Shown piece after piece: positions 34,330 through 43,378 of a DNA stretch of 64,000 bases (positions are counted from its first letter, which is position 1; the number at the start of each line of letters is the position of its first letter). A program made the position numbers and the translations under genes. Origin of the DNA: Halobellus salinus (GTDB lineage Archaea > Halobacteriota > Halobacteria > Halobacteriales > Haloferacaceae); contig NZ_BMOC01000014.1 of assembly GCF_014646875.1 (NCBI RefSeq), positions 33,253 through 97,252 on the forward strand. The letters are read 5' to 3'. Below the pieces are notes generated by a model, which saw only the letters and a program-made list of their open reading frames with translations, did not search any database and was not told where the DNA came from.

Positions 34330-35907
34330 GTGGTCGATTTATTCGGGGGTAACCCCGACAACCCCCTTGCATCCATCGCGGATTCCGACGAGACTGTACA
34401 GCTGTTAGACACAACGCTGCGCGACGGCGAGCAGGCCCCCGGCGTGTCGTTGATGCCGGAGGAGAAAGCCGACATCGCCCGATCGCTCGACAGGGCCGGG
34501 ATCGGCTTCATCGAAGCGGGCAGCGCCTGCACCGGCGAGGGCGAGCGCGAGACCATCAGGCGGGTCACCGACCTCGACCTCGGCGCGACTGTCACGAGCT
34601 TCGCCCGCGGGATCAGAAACGATATCGATCTGGCGTTGGACTGCGGGGTCGACGGTGTCACTATCGTCGTTCCCGGTAGCGACAAGCACATCGAGCGGAA
34701 GGTCGGAACCACCCACGACGAGGTGGTCGAGACCACCGGCGACCTCGTCGCCTACGCCAAGGACCACGACCTCTGGGTCGAGGTCATCGGCGAGGACGGC
34801 TCCCGCGCGGATCTCGACTTCCTCGAACGCCTCATGGGCGAGGCACTCGACGCCGGCGCCGATCGGTCGTGTTACGCCGACACCGTCGGCCACGCCACGC
34901 CGGAGAAGACCTACGAGTACGTCTCCCGGCTCGCGGAGCTCGGCCCGGTGTCGACCCACACCCACGACGACCTGGGGTTCGGGTTGACCAACGCCTGGGC
35001 CAGCCTGCACGCCGGCGCGGACCTGGTCCACGGCACGATCAACGGGATCGGCGAGCGCGCCGGCAACGTCGCCTTAGAGGAGGTCGCGATCGCGCTGGCG
35101 CACGGCTACGGGATCGAGACAATGAACCTCGAGACCGTCTACGACCTCTCGAAGCGGGTTTCCCACGCCACCGGCGTCCCGCTGCCGCCGAACAAGGCGG
35201 TCGTCGGCGAGAACGCCTTCACTCACGAGAGCGGCATCCACACCGACGGGACGCTGAAAGACGACGCCATGTACGAGCCGTACCCGCCGGAGACAGTGGG
35301 TCGGGAGCGCCGTCTCGTGTTGGGCAAACACGCCGGCGCCGCCGGCGTCCGCGCCGCCTTGGAAGAACACGACGTGTCGGTGTCGGAGGGCGAACTCAAA
35401 TCGATCGTCGAGCGCGTCAAACGGCTCGGCGACCGCGACAAGCGCGTCACCGACGCCGACCTGCTGGCGATCGCGGAGGCTGTTCAGGGCCGGGAGCGCG
35501 ACCGCCACGTCGAACTCCTGGATCTTACGGCCGCGTCGGGCGGCGGCACCCCGACCGCGTCGGTCCGGCTCCGGGTCGGCGACGAGGAGCGGGTCGCCTC
35601 CGGTACCGGCAGCGGCCCGGTCGACGCCGCGATCGAGGCGGTCCGGGCCGCGGTGGGCGCCGACGCCAACGCCCAACTCGACTCCTACCACGTCGACGCC
35701 ATCACCGGCGGCACCGACGCCGTTGTCACCGTCGAGGTGGAGATGTCGAAGGGCGACCGGACGGTCAGCGTTGCCACCTCCGACTCGGACATCACGTTGT
35801 GTAGCGTGGAGGCGATGATCGAGGCGCTCGACCGGCTACTCGCGAACGACCGACCGGATCGCGACGACGCCGAACCCGAGGACGCAACCCTCGCGGACGA
35901 CGACTGA
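34330..35907 (+). CDS. 2-isopropylmalate synthase / (R)-citramalate synthase family protein
   Basis: 525 residues. Condenses acetyl-CoA with 2-oxoisovalerate or pyruvate in leucine or isoleucine synthesis. The TIM barrel starts with LLDTTLRDGEQAPGVSL (residues 25-41), has STHTHDDLGFGLTNAWASLHAGADLVHGTINGIGERAGN near 220-255 with the HxH metal site, and a C-terminal regulatory-type alpha/beta domain from about residue 390. LeuA, CimA and homocitrate synthase cannot be separated by eye; haloarchaeal sequences of this type are usually called CimA. The GTG start is forced by an upstream in-frame TGA at 34324. The first 23 residues are non-conserved. Confidence 0.85.
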   Translation: MVDLFGGNPDNPLASIADSDETVQLLDTTLRDGEQAPGVSLMPEEKADIARSLDRAGIGFIEAGSACTGEGERETIRRVTDLDLGATVTSFARGIRNDIDLALDCGVDGVTIVVPGSDKHIERKVGTTHDEVVETTGDLVAYAKDHDLWVEVIGEDGSRADLDFLERLMGEALDAGADRSCYADTVGHATPEKTYEYVSRLAELGPVSTHTHDDLGFGLTNAWASLHAGADLVHGTINGIGERAGNVALEEVAIALAHGYGIETMNLETVYDLSKRVSHATGVPLPPNKAVVGENAFTHESGIHTDGTLKDDAMYEPYPPETVGRERRLVLGKHAGAAGVRAALEEHDVSVSEGELKSIVERVKRLGDRDKRVTDADLLAIAEAVQGRERDRHVELLDLTAASGGGTPTASVRLRVGDEERVASGTGSGPVDAAIEAVRAAVGADANAQLDSYHVDAITGGTDAVVTVEVEMSKGDRTVSVATSDSDITLCSVEAMIEALDRLLANDRPDRDDAEPEDATLADDD

Positions 35908-35967
35908 CCGGGGCGAGTCACCGGCGACGCCCCCGACCTCGGAATCGCCGGCACCGACCATTCCGGG

Positions 35968-36141
35968 CTACTGTTCTTCGATCAGGTACGTCCAGCCGCC
36001 ACGCCGCTCGAAGTGGAGGTCACCGCGGGAAGCGGCGTACTCGATGACCTGCGCCACATCAACGTCAGTGACGTCGATTCGCCTGGTGTCTCGGTCTCGG
36101 TCTCGGTCCGCCCTCGATTCGTCGACCGCCAGTGCGTGCAT
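35968..36141 (-). CDS. Small hypothetical protein
   Basis: 57 residues with ATG 36141; a GTG four codons upstream is possible. After an Asp/Arg-rich run, DVTDVDVAQVIEYAASRGDLHFERRGGWTYLIEEQ reads like a compact folded domain. No family recognised. It lies between the synthase gene and tRNA-Ser. The region 36154-36340 shows no gene; it has imperfect inverted segments related to GCTCACTTCGTTCGCTCC. Confidence 0.5.
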   Translation of the reverse strand: MHALAVDESRADRDRDRDTRRIDVTDVDVAQVIEYAASRGDLHFERRGGWTYLIEEQ

Positions 36142-36340
36142 ATATCCTGCCACGGGCGGAATAGATGTGTGAGCGAGCCTAGCGGAGTGAACACGAAACT
36201 GAGTGACTGCGTCGGGGTCGTGGTAGTCGACCGATGATCGCTCACTTCGTTCGCTCCCTCATACAAATCTCAGCGGGTTCGAAAACGAACGGCGCGTACC
36301 GCGGCGCGAGGGGACGCGTCGCTGGGTGGATCCTGAAGAG

Positions 36341-36425
36341 CGCCGAGGGTGAGATTTGAACTCACGTGTCCGAATGGACAGCAGATCTCGAATCTGCCGC
36401 CTTGGCCGGGCTAGGCTACCTCGGC
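36341..36425 (-). tRNA. tRNA-Ser (CGA)
   Basis: 85 nt on the minus strand, with acceptor GCCGAGG/CCTCGGC, a long variable arm and anticodon loop TTCGAGA giving CGA, reading UCG. The T-arm AGTTCAAATCT is standard. CCA is not encoded; discriminator G. Confidence 0.95.
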
Positions 36426-36506
36426 TCCACCTGAACGTGGTCGGTGACGCGGTTAATCGGTTTCGATTTGTGAGAGCCCCAAGCGGCGGGGTCGGCGCCC
36501 CCGAGA

Positions 36507-38180
36507 TCACTCCCCGGAAGTCGGGAGGCAGAAGACGACACACGCTGGCTCGGAGTCCTCGGAGTCGGTCCGCTCGGCGCCGGTGTCGAAACACAGGTCG
36601 CCACCGTTCTCGGTCACACACCAGTGCGCCAGCCACAACCCCAGTCCGTCGGCGTGCTGGAGCGGGCTCTCGGAGCCGGCGGTCAGCGTCTCCCGCTCGA
36701 CCGCTGGGATCCCCGGTCCCTCCGAGTCGAATCTGACGGTCACCCCCCCATCCTCGCATTCGATGACAATGTGGATCTCGACCTCGTCGGAAGCCCGTAC
36801 GGCGAGGAGTTCGATCACCTCCCGGATCGCGGTCCCGAGCGACCCGGAGTTGGTGAGCGTCGCCTCCGCGCCGGCCGTCCCGTCGATCGAGAGAGACACG
36901 TCCGGGTAGTCCCGGGCCGTCCGGTTGACGATCCCGGCGACGAGTTCCGTCATGTCGTGTGTCGTCGGTGTCTGTCTGTGTGAGTCGTCGAGTTCCGAGA
37001 CCTTCCGTGCTTTCTCCCCCACGGCGAGGAGGTCGTCAGTACGGTCGAGGATCGCGGTTGCGGCGCGTTCGGCGTTGGCTTCCTCCTCGGAGTCGATCGT
37101 CTCGGCGTATCCCCGCACGACGTTCATGTCGTTCCGGAGGTTGTGCCGGAGCACCCGGTTCGCCACCTCGAGCCGCTGTTGGTACCGGTGCCGTTCCGTG
37201 ATGTTTCGGAGCGCCACCGCGTAGCCAACGTCGCCACCACGCTCGTCGGTCAGCGCTGAGACGCGGATGTCGTACGCCAGGTTGTTGCCGCCGACAACGG
37301 TGGTACCGTCGAGTTCGGCGAGCGATCCGTCCAGAGACGTCTTCTCGATCGGGCGCCCGACCTCCGGGGCGGGATCGAGCACCCGGGCGGCGGTGTCGTC
37401 GACGTCGACGACCACGCCTGCGGAGTTGAGCGTGACGAGGCCGTCGCCCATCGCATCGAACGCCTGCCGCCGGGCGATCGGGGTCCGTTCGAGCAGGTCG
37501 CTCCAGTAGAGGCTGTAGACGACGACCACGCCGGTGACCGTGAACGTGAAAGGGGTTACATCGACGTTGGGAATCGGGCTCGCCCCGAGGAGGAAAGCGA
37601 TGTTCGAGACCAACGGGGGGATCGGCGCCACCACGAGGAACGCGGCCTGCCGCCAGTAGACCAGCGACTGCCGCACCCCGACGAGGAGCAGTACCGTCAC
37701 GCCGACCGCGACAGCGGTGTACGTCACGGCGAGGTGGGCGTAGTACAGCGGCCCGAACGTGATCTCGATCGCCGACCCGGGTGAGACTGTTACCGACTGA
37801 ACACGCCACACGAACCCGTGGACGTAGTTCGTGAGGGCGGCGGTCCCGGCAGCGAGCGGTTCGACCGCGAGTACCCCCAGGCGCCGGCGCGTCAACCACT
37901 GCGGCCGGCCGGCGTACCGGGCGACGAACACCAACCACAACAGCGGCACGGCCGTCGAGAGCAGGAAGGTGAGCCGCCACCAAGACACCTGTGCGGAAAC
38001 CGAATCGAATCCGAGTTGCACCGAGTACGAGAGCGCCGAGCACCCCACAACCCCGATGGTGGCAGCCACCTCGTAGCCGCACCGCGCATCGCGGTGTCCC
38101 CATACGACGAGTCCAAGCGCCGTGTAGACCGCGACGGCGGCGAATCCGACAGCTGAGATCGGTGTGAGTTCCCACGCCAT
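36507..38180 (-). CDS. Membrane sensor histidine kinase (7TM-PAS-HisKA-HATPase)
   Basis: 557 residues. Residues 1-230 hold about seven hydrophobic helices, as in haloarchaeal kinases with an N-terminal 7TM sensor. A PAS-like domain follows (FDAMGDGLVTLNSAGVVVDVDDTAARVLDPAPEVG). The H-box is RVLRHNLRNDMNVVRGYAETI near residue 345, and the C-terminal ATPase has a degenerate N-box and the GLGLWLAHWCV G2-like motif. ATG 38180. No response regulator is adjacent; it follows the pilus operon on the same strand after about 155 bp with a T-rich break, so linkage to pili is only suggestive. Confidence 0.85.
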   Translation of the reverse strand: MAWELTPISAVGFAAVAVYTALGLVVWGHRDARCGYEVAATIGVVGCSALSYSVQLGFDSVSAQVSWWRLTFLLSTAVPLLWLVFVARYAGRPQWLTRRRLGVLAVEPLAAGTAALTNYVHGFVWRVQSVTVSPGSAIEITFGPLYYAHLAVTYTAVAVGVTVLLLVGVRQSLVYWRQAAFLVVAPIPPLVSNIAFLLGASPIPNVDVTPFTFTVTGVVVVYSLYWSDLLERTPIARRQAFDAMGDGLVTLNSAGVVVDVDDTAARVLDPAPEVGRPIEKTSLDGSLAELDGTTVVGGNNLAYDIRVSALTDERGGDVGYAVALRNITERHRYQQRLEVANRVLRHNLRNDMNVVRGYAETIDSEEEANAERAATAILDRTDDLLAVGEKARKVSELDDSHRQTPTTHDMTELVAGIVNRTARDYPDVSLSIDGTAGAEATLTNSGSLGTAIREVIELLAVRASDEVEIHIVIECEDGGVTVRFDSEGPGIPAVERETLTAGSESPLQHADGLGLWLAHWCVTENGGDLCFDTGAERTDSEDSEPACVVFCLPTSGE

Positions 38181-38288
38181 ACGAGAGTGGTGATGCCGTA
38201 GTGCAGAAGTGCCCGACACATCAAACCACTAGCCGGCCTGGCCGTAGCGGAATCGCGAGACCGCGACGGACGGCGGCCGGAACGCGCC

Positions 38289-38295
38289 AAAAAAA
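38289..38295 (-). terminator. T-tract after the pilus operon
   Basis: A run of seven T on the minus strand begins 41 bp downstream of the DUF7261-type stop, a typical archaeal oligo-T termination signal separating the pilus operon from the kinase gene. Confidence 0.5.
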
Positions 38296-38335
38296 TGACA
38301 CTTTTTTGTTGTATAGCGCGCGGACGCAGCCGATC

Positions 38336-38947
38336 TCACCCGGGCTGTGGATCCGTCGTGGTCTCAGACCGGGGTGGTGCTTGTACGACCTGCGGCACGA
38401 CAAACGCCGTTGTCGACTCGTCGGGTGAGAGGATGCGAATCCGGAACGCGGCAGCGACGACGGCGGTTTCGTCCGCCCGTTCCTGTACCACGACTCCGTC
38501 GATCACGCGACACGGACCGAACTCGCGGCCGTCCCCGCCGGGACACCGGTCTCGGGCCCACTGAGTTGCGGCCGCGTCGTCGAGTTCGACCGTGAGCGAT
38601 CTGCTCTCCTCGGCGTGGGCCCGTTCCAGCCGGTCGGCGTCGGTGTCGAGTGATCCCACGACGCGTTCGGCGACCGCCCGACGGTCCCGCCAAGCGTGGT
38701 CGTCGCCGCGGCGGACCGCCCGGGCGGTGGCGCGGAGCGATCCGGTGAGGCTTCGGTCGATCTCCGCCACCGACGCCACCTCGACAGTGCCGGCGCCCGT
38801 CCGGTCGGCGTCGTAGCCGAGCTGTGCGTACGCGAGCGTCATCGAGAGGAGCGCGACGGCGACGACCGCAGCCGCAACGAGAACGATCTGTCCGCGGTCG
38901 ACGTCGGATCCCGACCTCGGGGGGCGGCGCGAATCGGGGGCACTCAC
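38336..38947 (-). CDS. Pilin-like membrane protein (DUF7261-type)
   Basis: 203 residues. GTG 38947 start gives SAPDSRRPPRSGSDVDRGQIVLVAAAVVAVALLSM: a charged N-terminus, an RGQ motif and a hydrophobic helix like type IV pilin-like leaders, then a soluble domain with an acidic C-terminus including CPGGDGREFGPCRVI (possible disulfide). Last of five pilin-like genes in the pilB-pilC operon; overlaps the upstream gene by 4 bp. Family number from memory. Likely a minor pilin or assembly factor by context. Confidence 0.7.
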   Translation of the reverse strand: MSAPDSRRPPRSGSDVDRGQIVLVAAAVVAVALLSMTLAYAQLGYDADRTGAGTVEVASVAEIDRSLTGSLRATARAVRRGDDHAWRDRRAVAERVVGSLDTDADRLERAHAEESRSLTVELDDAAATQWARDRCPGGDGREFGPCRVIDGVVVQERADETAVVAAAFRIRILSPDESTTAFVVPQVVQAPPRSETTTDPQPG

Positions 38948-39366
38948 ACCGACCACACCCTGAGCGTGACCGAGCACCCCGCGACCGTACGCGTCGCACG
39001 ACCGACGGGAACGCCGGTGGGTTGCGGCGGGCCGACACTCCCGTACGGCGTTTCGAGCCGGCCGAAGGCCGATGTCGGGAGGACCACCCCCAACCGATGT
39101 TCGAGCGCGTCCCGTTCGGTGGCGAACGACTCGGGGGACCGACACGCCGCGGCGAGGCGGTTCCGGCCGCCGCCCGCGGACGGTTCAGCGGCGAGTATCG
39201 AGAGCGCGTCGTCCGCAGTGCGGTCGAGCGTCGACGCGGTCGGCCCGGCCTCGCCCCCGACGGGCACCCAGACGAAGCCCGCGACGGCCGAGGAGATCAG
39301 CAGCGCCCCCACCACGGCCTCAACGAGCGACGTTGCGAGCTGTCCGCGGTCGGGCGGTTCACGCAC
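38944..39366 (-). CDS. Pilin-like membrane protein (DUF7262-type)
   Basis: 140 residues: MREPPDRGQLATSLVEAVVGALLISSAVAGFVWV is a pilin-type leader and helix (DRGQ then 20 hydrophobic residues). The soluble part is short with two Cys (AACRSPES and AGCSVTLR). It overlaps neighbours by 4 and 8 bp. Unlike typical major pilins it is small and lacks a clear beta-rich tail, so a pseudopilin role is inferred. Family number from memory. Confidence 0.7.
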   Translation of the reverse strand: MREPPDRGQLATSLVEAVVGALLISSAVAGFVWVPVGGEAGPTASTLDRTADDALSILAAEPSAGGGRNRLAAACRSPESFATERDALEHRLGVVLPTSAFGRLETPYGSVGPPQPTGVPVGRATRTVAGCSVTLRVWSV

Positions 39367-40048
39367 CGGCGCTCACCACCAGCCGTTCGACGCTCGCGTT
39401 CGTCGCGGTCCACGATACGCCCGCGGTCCCCGGTCCGTCGCCGTCCGACTCGAAGCCGACGGTCAACGGGTGAGTCTCCGGCACACTGAGAACGTACCGT
39501 CCGGAGAGCCCCGATGGGTCGTGGAGCACCACCCGCCCGTCGGCGCGGACTGTGCGGACGGTTCGCGTCCGGTCGGTGTCGATCCGTACCACGAGACGGC
39601 CGGTGTGGTCCGAAAGGGTGACCGACCCCCGGGTCGCGAGGTCGACGCGTCGGCTCCGATCGACCGCCCGCTCGACGCGAACTCGGCGCTCGACCCGCAC
39701 CGCCCCGTCGGTCGGACCCACGTCGTTGGCGCCGCGCACAACGAGGGTGTCGCCGCCGAGCGTGACCGAGAGGGAGCGGCCGCGGACCGGCGGGACTGCG
39801 GCGTCGAGGTCGTCGGCAGTCAGGGTCGCGGTCCGGTCGGCGCGGAGCACGTTCCGCTCTCGGGTGTGTGCGGCGTCGGCGGCGACGAGGTGTGTCGCCA
39901 GCCGCTCGGCGGCGTGTGTCGACGTCGGTGTGCGGTCCGCGCCCCCCAGGGCGTCGCTCGCGACCGCGACACCGGTGACGGTGACCGTGATGACCACGAC
40001 GACCGCCGCGGCGAACCCCAGCAGGTTCGCCTGGGCGCGAGCCGTCAT
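39359..40048 (-). CDS. Pilin-like membrane protein (DUF7263-type)
   Basis: 229 residues. ATG 40048; MTARAQANLLGFAAAVVVVITVTVTGVAVAS is a short positively charged leader plus hydrophobic helix. The rest is beta-rich and Arg/Asp-rich (VRVERRVRVERAVDRSRRVDL), consistent with an extracellular globular head. It overlaps its two neighbours by 4 and 8 bp. Fourth gene after pilC in the run. Family number from memory. Confidence 0.7.
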   Translation of the reverse strand: MTARAQANLLGFAAAVVVVITVTVTGVAVASDALGGADRTPTSTHAAERLATHLVAADAAHTRERNVLRADRTATLTADDLDAAVPPVRGRSLSVTLGGDTLVVRGANDVGPTDGAVRVERRVRVERAVDRSRRVDLATRGSVTLSDHTGRLVVRIDTDRTRTVRTVRADGRVVLHDPSGLSGRYVLSVPETHPLTVGFESDGDGPGTAGVSWTATNASVERLVVSAGA

Positions 40049-40620
40049 CCCGACGCCTCCTGGCCGGTGGGTCGTGCGGATCCGCCGGCGCCGTCGTCGG
40101 GCGTCCCATCGACCAACCGAACCGAGGTGGTTCCGTTCGCGGCGTCGACCACGACCCGCGACGGCGACGTGCTCTGCCACGACCCGCGAACCGCAACCGG
40201 GGCCGGGAGGTCGAGTCGGAGTCGGCCACCGACCCCCCGATCCGGGTGGACGAGCGCTACTTCCGGGGTCCCGCCCCCGGCGACGATCCGGTACGGGTCA
40301 CCACGGATTGTCGCCGGAAGCCTGACCGTCACGGTGCGGTCGATCTGCGGGTAGTCACCGGCCGGGACCGCGGCTTCTATCCGATCGGCCGCGGCCGCCA
40401 GCGTCCGATCTCCGAGTTCTGCGCCCACGGACGCGCGGTAGTCGGGGGCGATTCCGCCGAAGAACGTCGCCGTCAGGAGCGCGGCGAACAGCACGCCGAC
40501 GCCGAGTTCGAGCGTCTTACCGACAACGGGCGAAAGCCCCCGATCCGCGGACTTCGACGACGGCGCGTTGGTGGATGGACGACGCCGTCGGTGCCCGGGC
40601 GACCGTCGGGATCCGCTCAT
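40045..40620 (-). CDS. Pilin-like membrane protein (DUF7266-type)
   Basis: 191 residues. It carries the most archaeal-pilin-like leader of the operon: KSADRGLSPVVGKTLELGVGVLFAALL, i.e. charged residues, RG|LSPVVG as in PibD-processed archaeal pilins, then a hydrophobic helix. The head domain is beta-rich (VTVRLPATIRGDPYRIVAGGG). A basic 25-residue N-terminal stretch precedes the leader. Likely a processed minor pilin. Overlaps by 4 bp at both ends. Confidence 0.72.
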   Translation of the reverse strand: MSGSRRSPGHRRRRPSTNAPSSKSADRGLSPVVGKTLELGVGVLFAALLTATFFGGIAPDYRASVGAELGDRTLAAAADRIEAAVPAGDYPQIDRTVTVRLPATIRGDPYRIVAGGGTPEVALVHPDRGVGGRLRLDLPAPVAVRGSWQSTSPSRVVVDAANGTTSVRLVDGTPDDGAGGSARPTGQEASG

Positions 40621-41390
40621 CTGCCGACCCTCACGTCGAGTCTGACATCGTGAACGACCAGGTGGACGGTCTTCGGACCCTCGAACGACGCCACGACGCT
40701 TGGGACCCCGTCACCGTCGATATCGCGGCGCTCGGTGGTTGCCCCACGGTCTCGGAGGTGTCGTTCCCAGGCCGTCGGGTCCCGCGTCTCGACTGCGACC
40801 TGGTAATCGCCCGCAGGTAGTGTGTCGCGGACGGTTTCGGCGTCGGTCCGAAGCGTGACCGCGAGCCGGCGGTCGCCGGTCGCGAGTCCGTCGGCGCCCG
40901 TGGCGTTCAACACCGGCACACCCACGTACAGACTCCCCCCGGCGGGCGCGATCCGACTCGGAGCCACCAGCCGGCTGCTTCCGCTGTCGCTCCGGACCAC
41001 GGCCCCCGCGAACCCGGTCACCCGGTGGTCGTCGTCGGTGTAGACGACCGCACCGGCGTGGCCCGCCCACACGACGTCGGCGCCCCGCAGGAGCCACACG
41101 CTCCGATTGACCACGCGGATCGTGCCGTCGGTCAACTCGATCGTCGTCTCCGGATCCTCGGGCGCGGGTCCGAGCGCGGCCGACAGGTCGGCGCCGACAC
41201 GGGTCGCAGCTGCGGTGGTCGCTCCCTCGTCGACGACCGACCCCGCGGTCGCAGTCAGCCCGCCAACAGCAAGGACCGTCACGGCCAGAAGGAGCGCGAC
41301 GCCGACAACCGCGGTCTGGCCGCGCGTGTCGCGTCCGGGCGTCGGCGCCGGCCACCGAGAGAGTGTGGGCGGGTCGGCAAACGGGGTCAC
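40617..41390 (-). CDS. Pilin-like membrane protein (DUF7289-type)
   Basis: 257 residues with GTG 41390, overlapping the pilC stop (GTGA). The leader reads RDTRGQTAVVGVALLLAVTVLAVGGLTATAG, a pilin-type RGQ site and helix; the head contains many short beta strands (TIELTDGTIRVVNRSVWLLRG; HLVVHDVRLDVRVGR). First of the five pilin-like genes after pilC; it is the largest and may be a scaffold or tip subunit. Family number from memory. Confidence 0.72.
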   Translation of the reverse strand: MTPFADPPTLSRWPAPTPGRDTRGQTAVVGVALLLAVTVLAVGGLTATAGSVVDEGATTAAATRVGADLSAALGPAPEDPETTIELTDGTIRVVNRSVWLLRGADVVWAGHAGAVVYTDDDHRVTGFAGAVVRSDSGSSRLVAPSRIAPAGGSLYVGVPVLNATGADGLATGDRRLAVTLRTDAETVRDTLPAGDYQVAVETRDPTAWERHLRDRGATTERRDIDGDGVPSVVASFEGPKTVHLVVHDVRLDVRVGR

Positions 41391-43378
41391 ACCAACCCCA
41401 CCCCCGCGAAGACAACGTGGCAGACGGCCACCAGACACCCTGAGTGCAGCAGCGCCTCGTACTGCCCCCGGCTGGCGGCCCCTGCGAACCACCCGGCGGC
41501 GAGCATCGTGGCCTGCGTGACCACGTACACGCGGTACTGGTCGCGAGCGATGTCGATCGCGCCGGCGTCGACTGCGACTCCGGAGAGGTCCGACATCGCC
41601 GACAACCGGTCGAACCCCGCGAGAACGTTGGCGCTCGTTGCGACACTGATGCCGATCACCAAGAGCGCGGTCGTCCACCCCACGGCGACGTAAACCAACA
41701 TACCCGAGCGGAGCGCGCGCTTCTCGTGGTAGAGCCGCCCAACCTCCCCCTGGAGCGTCTCGAAGACCACGCCAGTGTCGCTGCCCGCATCGAGCGCGCC
41801 GATCACCAGTCCCACGGTCTGTTCAGCCATCGGCGTGCCGACACGGTCGACGAACCGGTCCAAGGCGGCGGTTCGGAGGTCACCGACGCCGTCGGTCGTC
41901 GTCGTGAGTCGGAGGTTGCTCGCGAGGTCCGCAACATCACCGTCGAGGGGGCCGAGGTCAACGTCGCGCGCGACGTGCTCAACCGCCTCGGGGAACGGCC
42001 GGCCGAGATTGACGTGCCCGGAGACCGCGTGGACGAAATCTTTGAGTTCGTGGTCTTTCGCGTCGTCGATCCGGGCCCGCCGAACGGCCACCACCCCGGC
42101 CGGAACCGCGAAGGCGACGTACCCGACGAGGGCGGCGACCACGCTATCGACGCCCAGCGAGAGCGCCGCCACGAGCGCCGCGATCCCGACGGGTGCGAGC
42201 ACGACCGTCGCGCTCGCGGGGTTGGTGGTCGCCGTAGCGAGCGTGGCCGCCGTCCCCGGCGGCCGGCGGTAGTCGACGTGTTGATCCGGTGGCCGGAGCC
42301 GCGCCACCAGCCGGGCGGTGCCGAGTCCGATGAGCAGAACGAACAGCGCGGAGCCGTAAACGGTCGCCGCACGCGGCGTGACGCCCCCAAATGGCGTCCG
42401 GACCGTCGCCGACAGTCCCGGCGAGATGAGACTCATCACGGTCAGGACGATCACAACCAGGGTCGGGAGAACCAGAAGCACCACGAACAGCTCCGCGAGC
42501 AGTTCTAAGAACCCCTCCGCGCGCTTCCGCTCCCGATCCTGGCGGTTCCGAAGCATCCGACTCTCCATGGCGAGATACTCCCGGAGCGCGTCGGAACCCT
42601 GGTCGGCGTGCTCCCGGAACTTCAGCAGGAACGGCGCGAGCGTGTCCTGTGCCGGGGTGTCGCGGGCGACCCGACGGAGCCCCTCGTCGACGTTGCCGGT
42701 CATCGCGGCGGTGTTGAGCGCGCGCTTGCACGCGACGGCCGTCTCGCCGTAGGCGTCGGTGTCGGCGACCCGTCTGAGCATCGCGCGCCGGCCATCGCTG
42801 CCCGAGGCGAGAACGTGCAGATACCGAACCGCACCGGGGAGCGTCCGGGCGATGTCGGAGCGCCGCGCCGCGGCGAGCCACCGGAGGTAGCGGCCGCCGA
42901 CGTAGACCACGGCGAGGCGGACGCCGGTGGCGAGGAGCAGGCCGGCCACACCCGCGATAGCCGCGACCGACGTCGCCGCGAGACGCGGACTCGTGGGGAT
43001 CGCATCCGGGACGCCACCGACGCCGCCGAGTCGCCGGAGAACGCGCCCCGCAGCCGTCTCAACGACACCCGCCGGAAGCGCCGTTCCGAGAGCGACCACG
43101 AGGGCAAAGCCGAACACCGCGAGGAGCCACGAGGCGGCGTGGACCCGAGCGACGTACAGGTCGAACGCGACAGACAGGTTCGTGCCGCGGTAGACGCGGC
43201 GGTCGCGCTCGTGGCGGCGGGTGTCGGCCCGGCTCGCGAACAGCGCGTAGGTCAGCCGGTCGACGACGCCGAGCGAGCGCGTCGCGGGCGTGAGAGCAGC
43301 CCCATCCGCGTCGGTGTCTCCCCCGGTGCCACCGGTTGTGTGTGTGTCCGCATCCGACGGTGACCGGTGAGTGGTCAC
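41387..43378 (-). CDS. pilC: Type IV pilus assembly platform protein PilC/TadC (type II secretion F family)
   Basis: 663 residues. Two GspF/TadC-like repeats are visible: a first cytoplasmic helical domain with LPGAVRYLHVLASGSDGRRAMLRRVADTD and REHADQGSDALREYLAMESRMLRNRQDRERKRAEGFLELLAELFVVLLVLP, and a second with HAVSGHVNLGRPFPEAVEHVARDVDLG and GALDAGSDTGVVFETLQGEVGRLYHEKRALRSGM. Around nine membrane helices. It is the inner-membrane platform driven by PilB. ATG 43378 overlaps the pilB stop (4 bp). Confidence 0.9.
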   Translation of the reverse strand: MTTHRSPSDADTHTTGGTGGDTDADGAALTPATRSLGVVDRLTYALFASRADTRRHERDRRVYRGTNLSVAFDLYVARVHAASWLLAVFGFALVVALGTALPAGVVETAAGRVLRRLGGVGGVPDAIPTSPRLAATSVAAIAGVAGLLLATGVRLAVVYVGGRYLRWLAAARRSDIARTLPGAVRYLHVLASGSDGRRAMLRRVADTDAYGETAVACKRALNTAAMTGNVDEGLRRVARDTPAQDTLAPFLLKFREHADQGSDALREYLAMESRMLRNRQDRERKRAEGFLELLAELFVVLLVLPTLVVIVLTVMSLISPGLSATVRTPFGGVTPRAATVYGSALFVLLIGLGTARLVARLRPPDQHVDYRRPPGTAATLATATTNPASATVVLAPVGIAALVAALSLGVDSVVAALVGYVAFAVPAGVVAVRRARIDDAKDHELKDFVHAVSGHVNLGRPFPEAVEHVARDVDLGPLDGDVADLASNLRLTTTTDGVGDLRTAALDRFVDRVGTPMAEQTVGLVIGALDAGSDTGVVFETLQGEVGRLYHEKRALRSGMLVYVAVGWTTALLVIGISVATSANVLAGFDRLSAMSDLSGVAVDAGAIDIARDQYRVYVVTQATMLAAGWFAGAASRGQYEALLHSGCLVAVCHVVFAGVGLV

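Noticed and set aside
36160..36270. Inverted repeat or mobile element between the small ORF and tRNA-Ser
   Set aside because: The two related segments are imperfect and short; such CGAACGAAGTGAGC-like sequences are common in haloarchaeal intergenic DNA.
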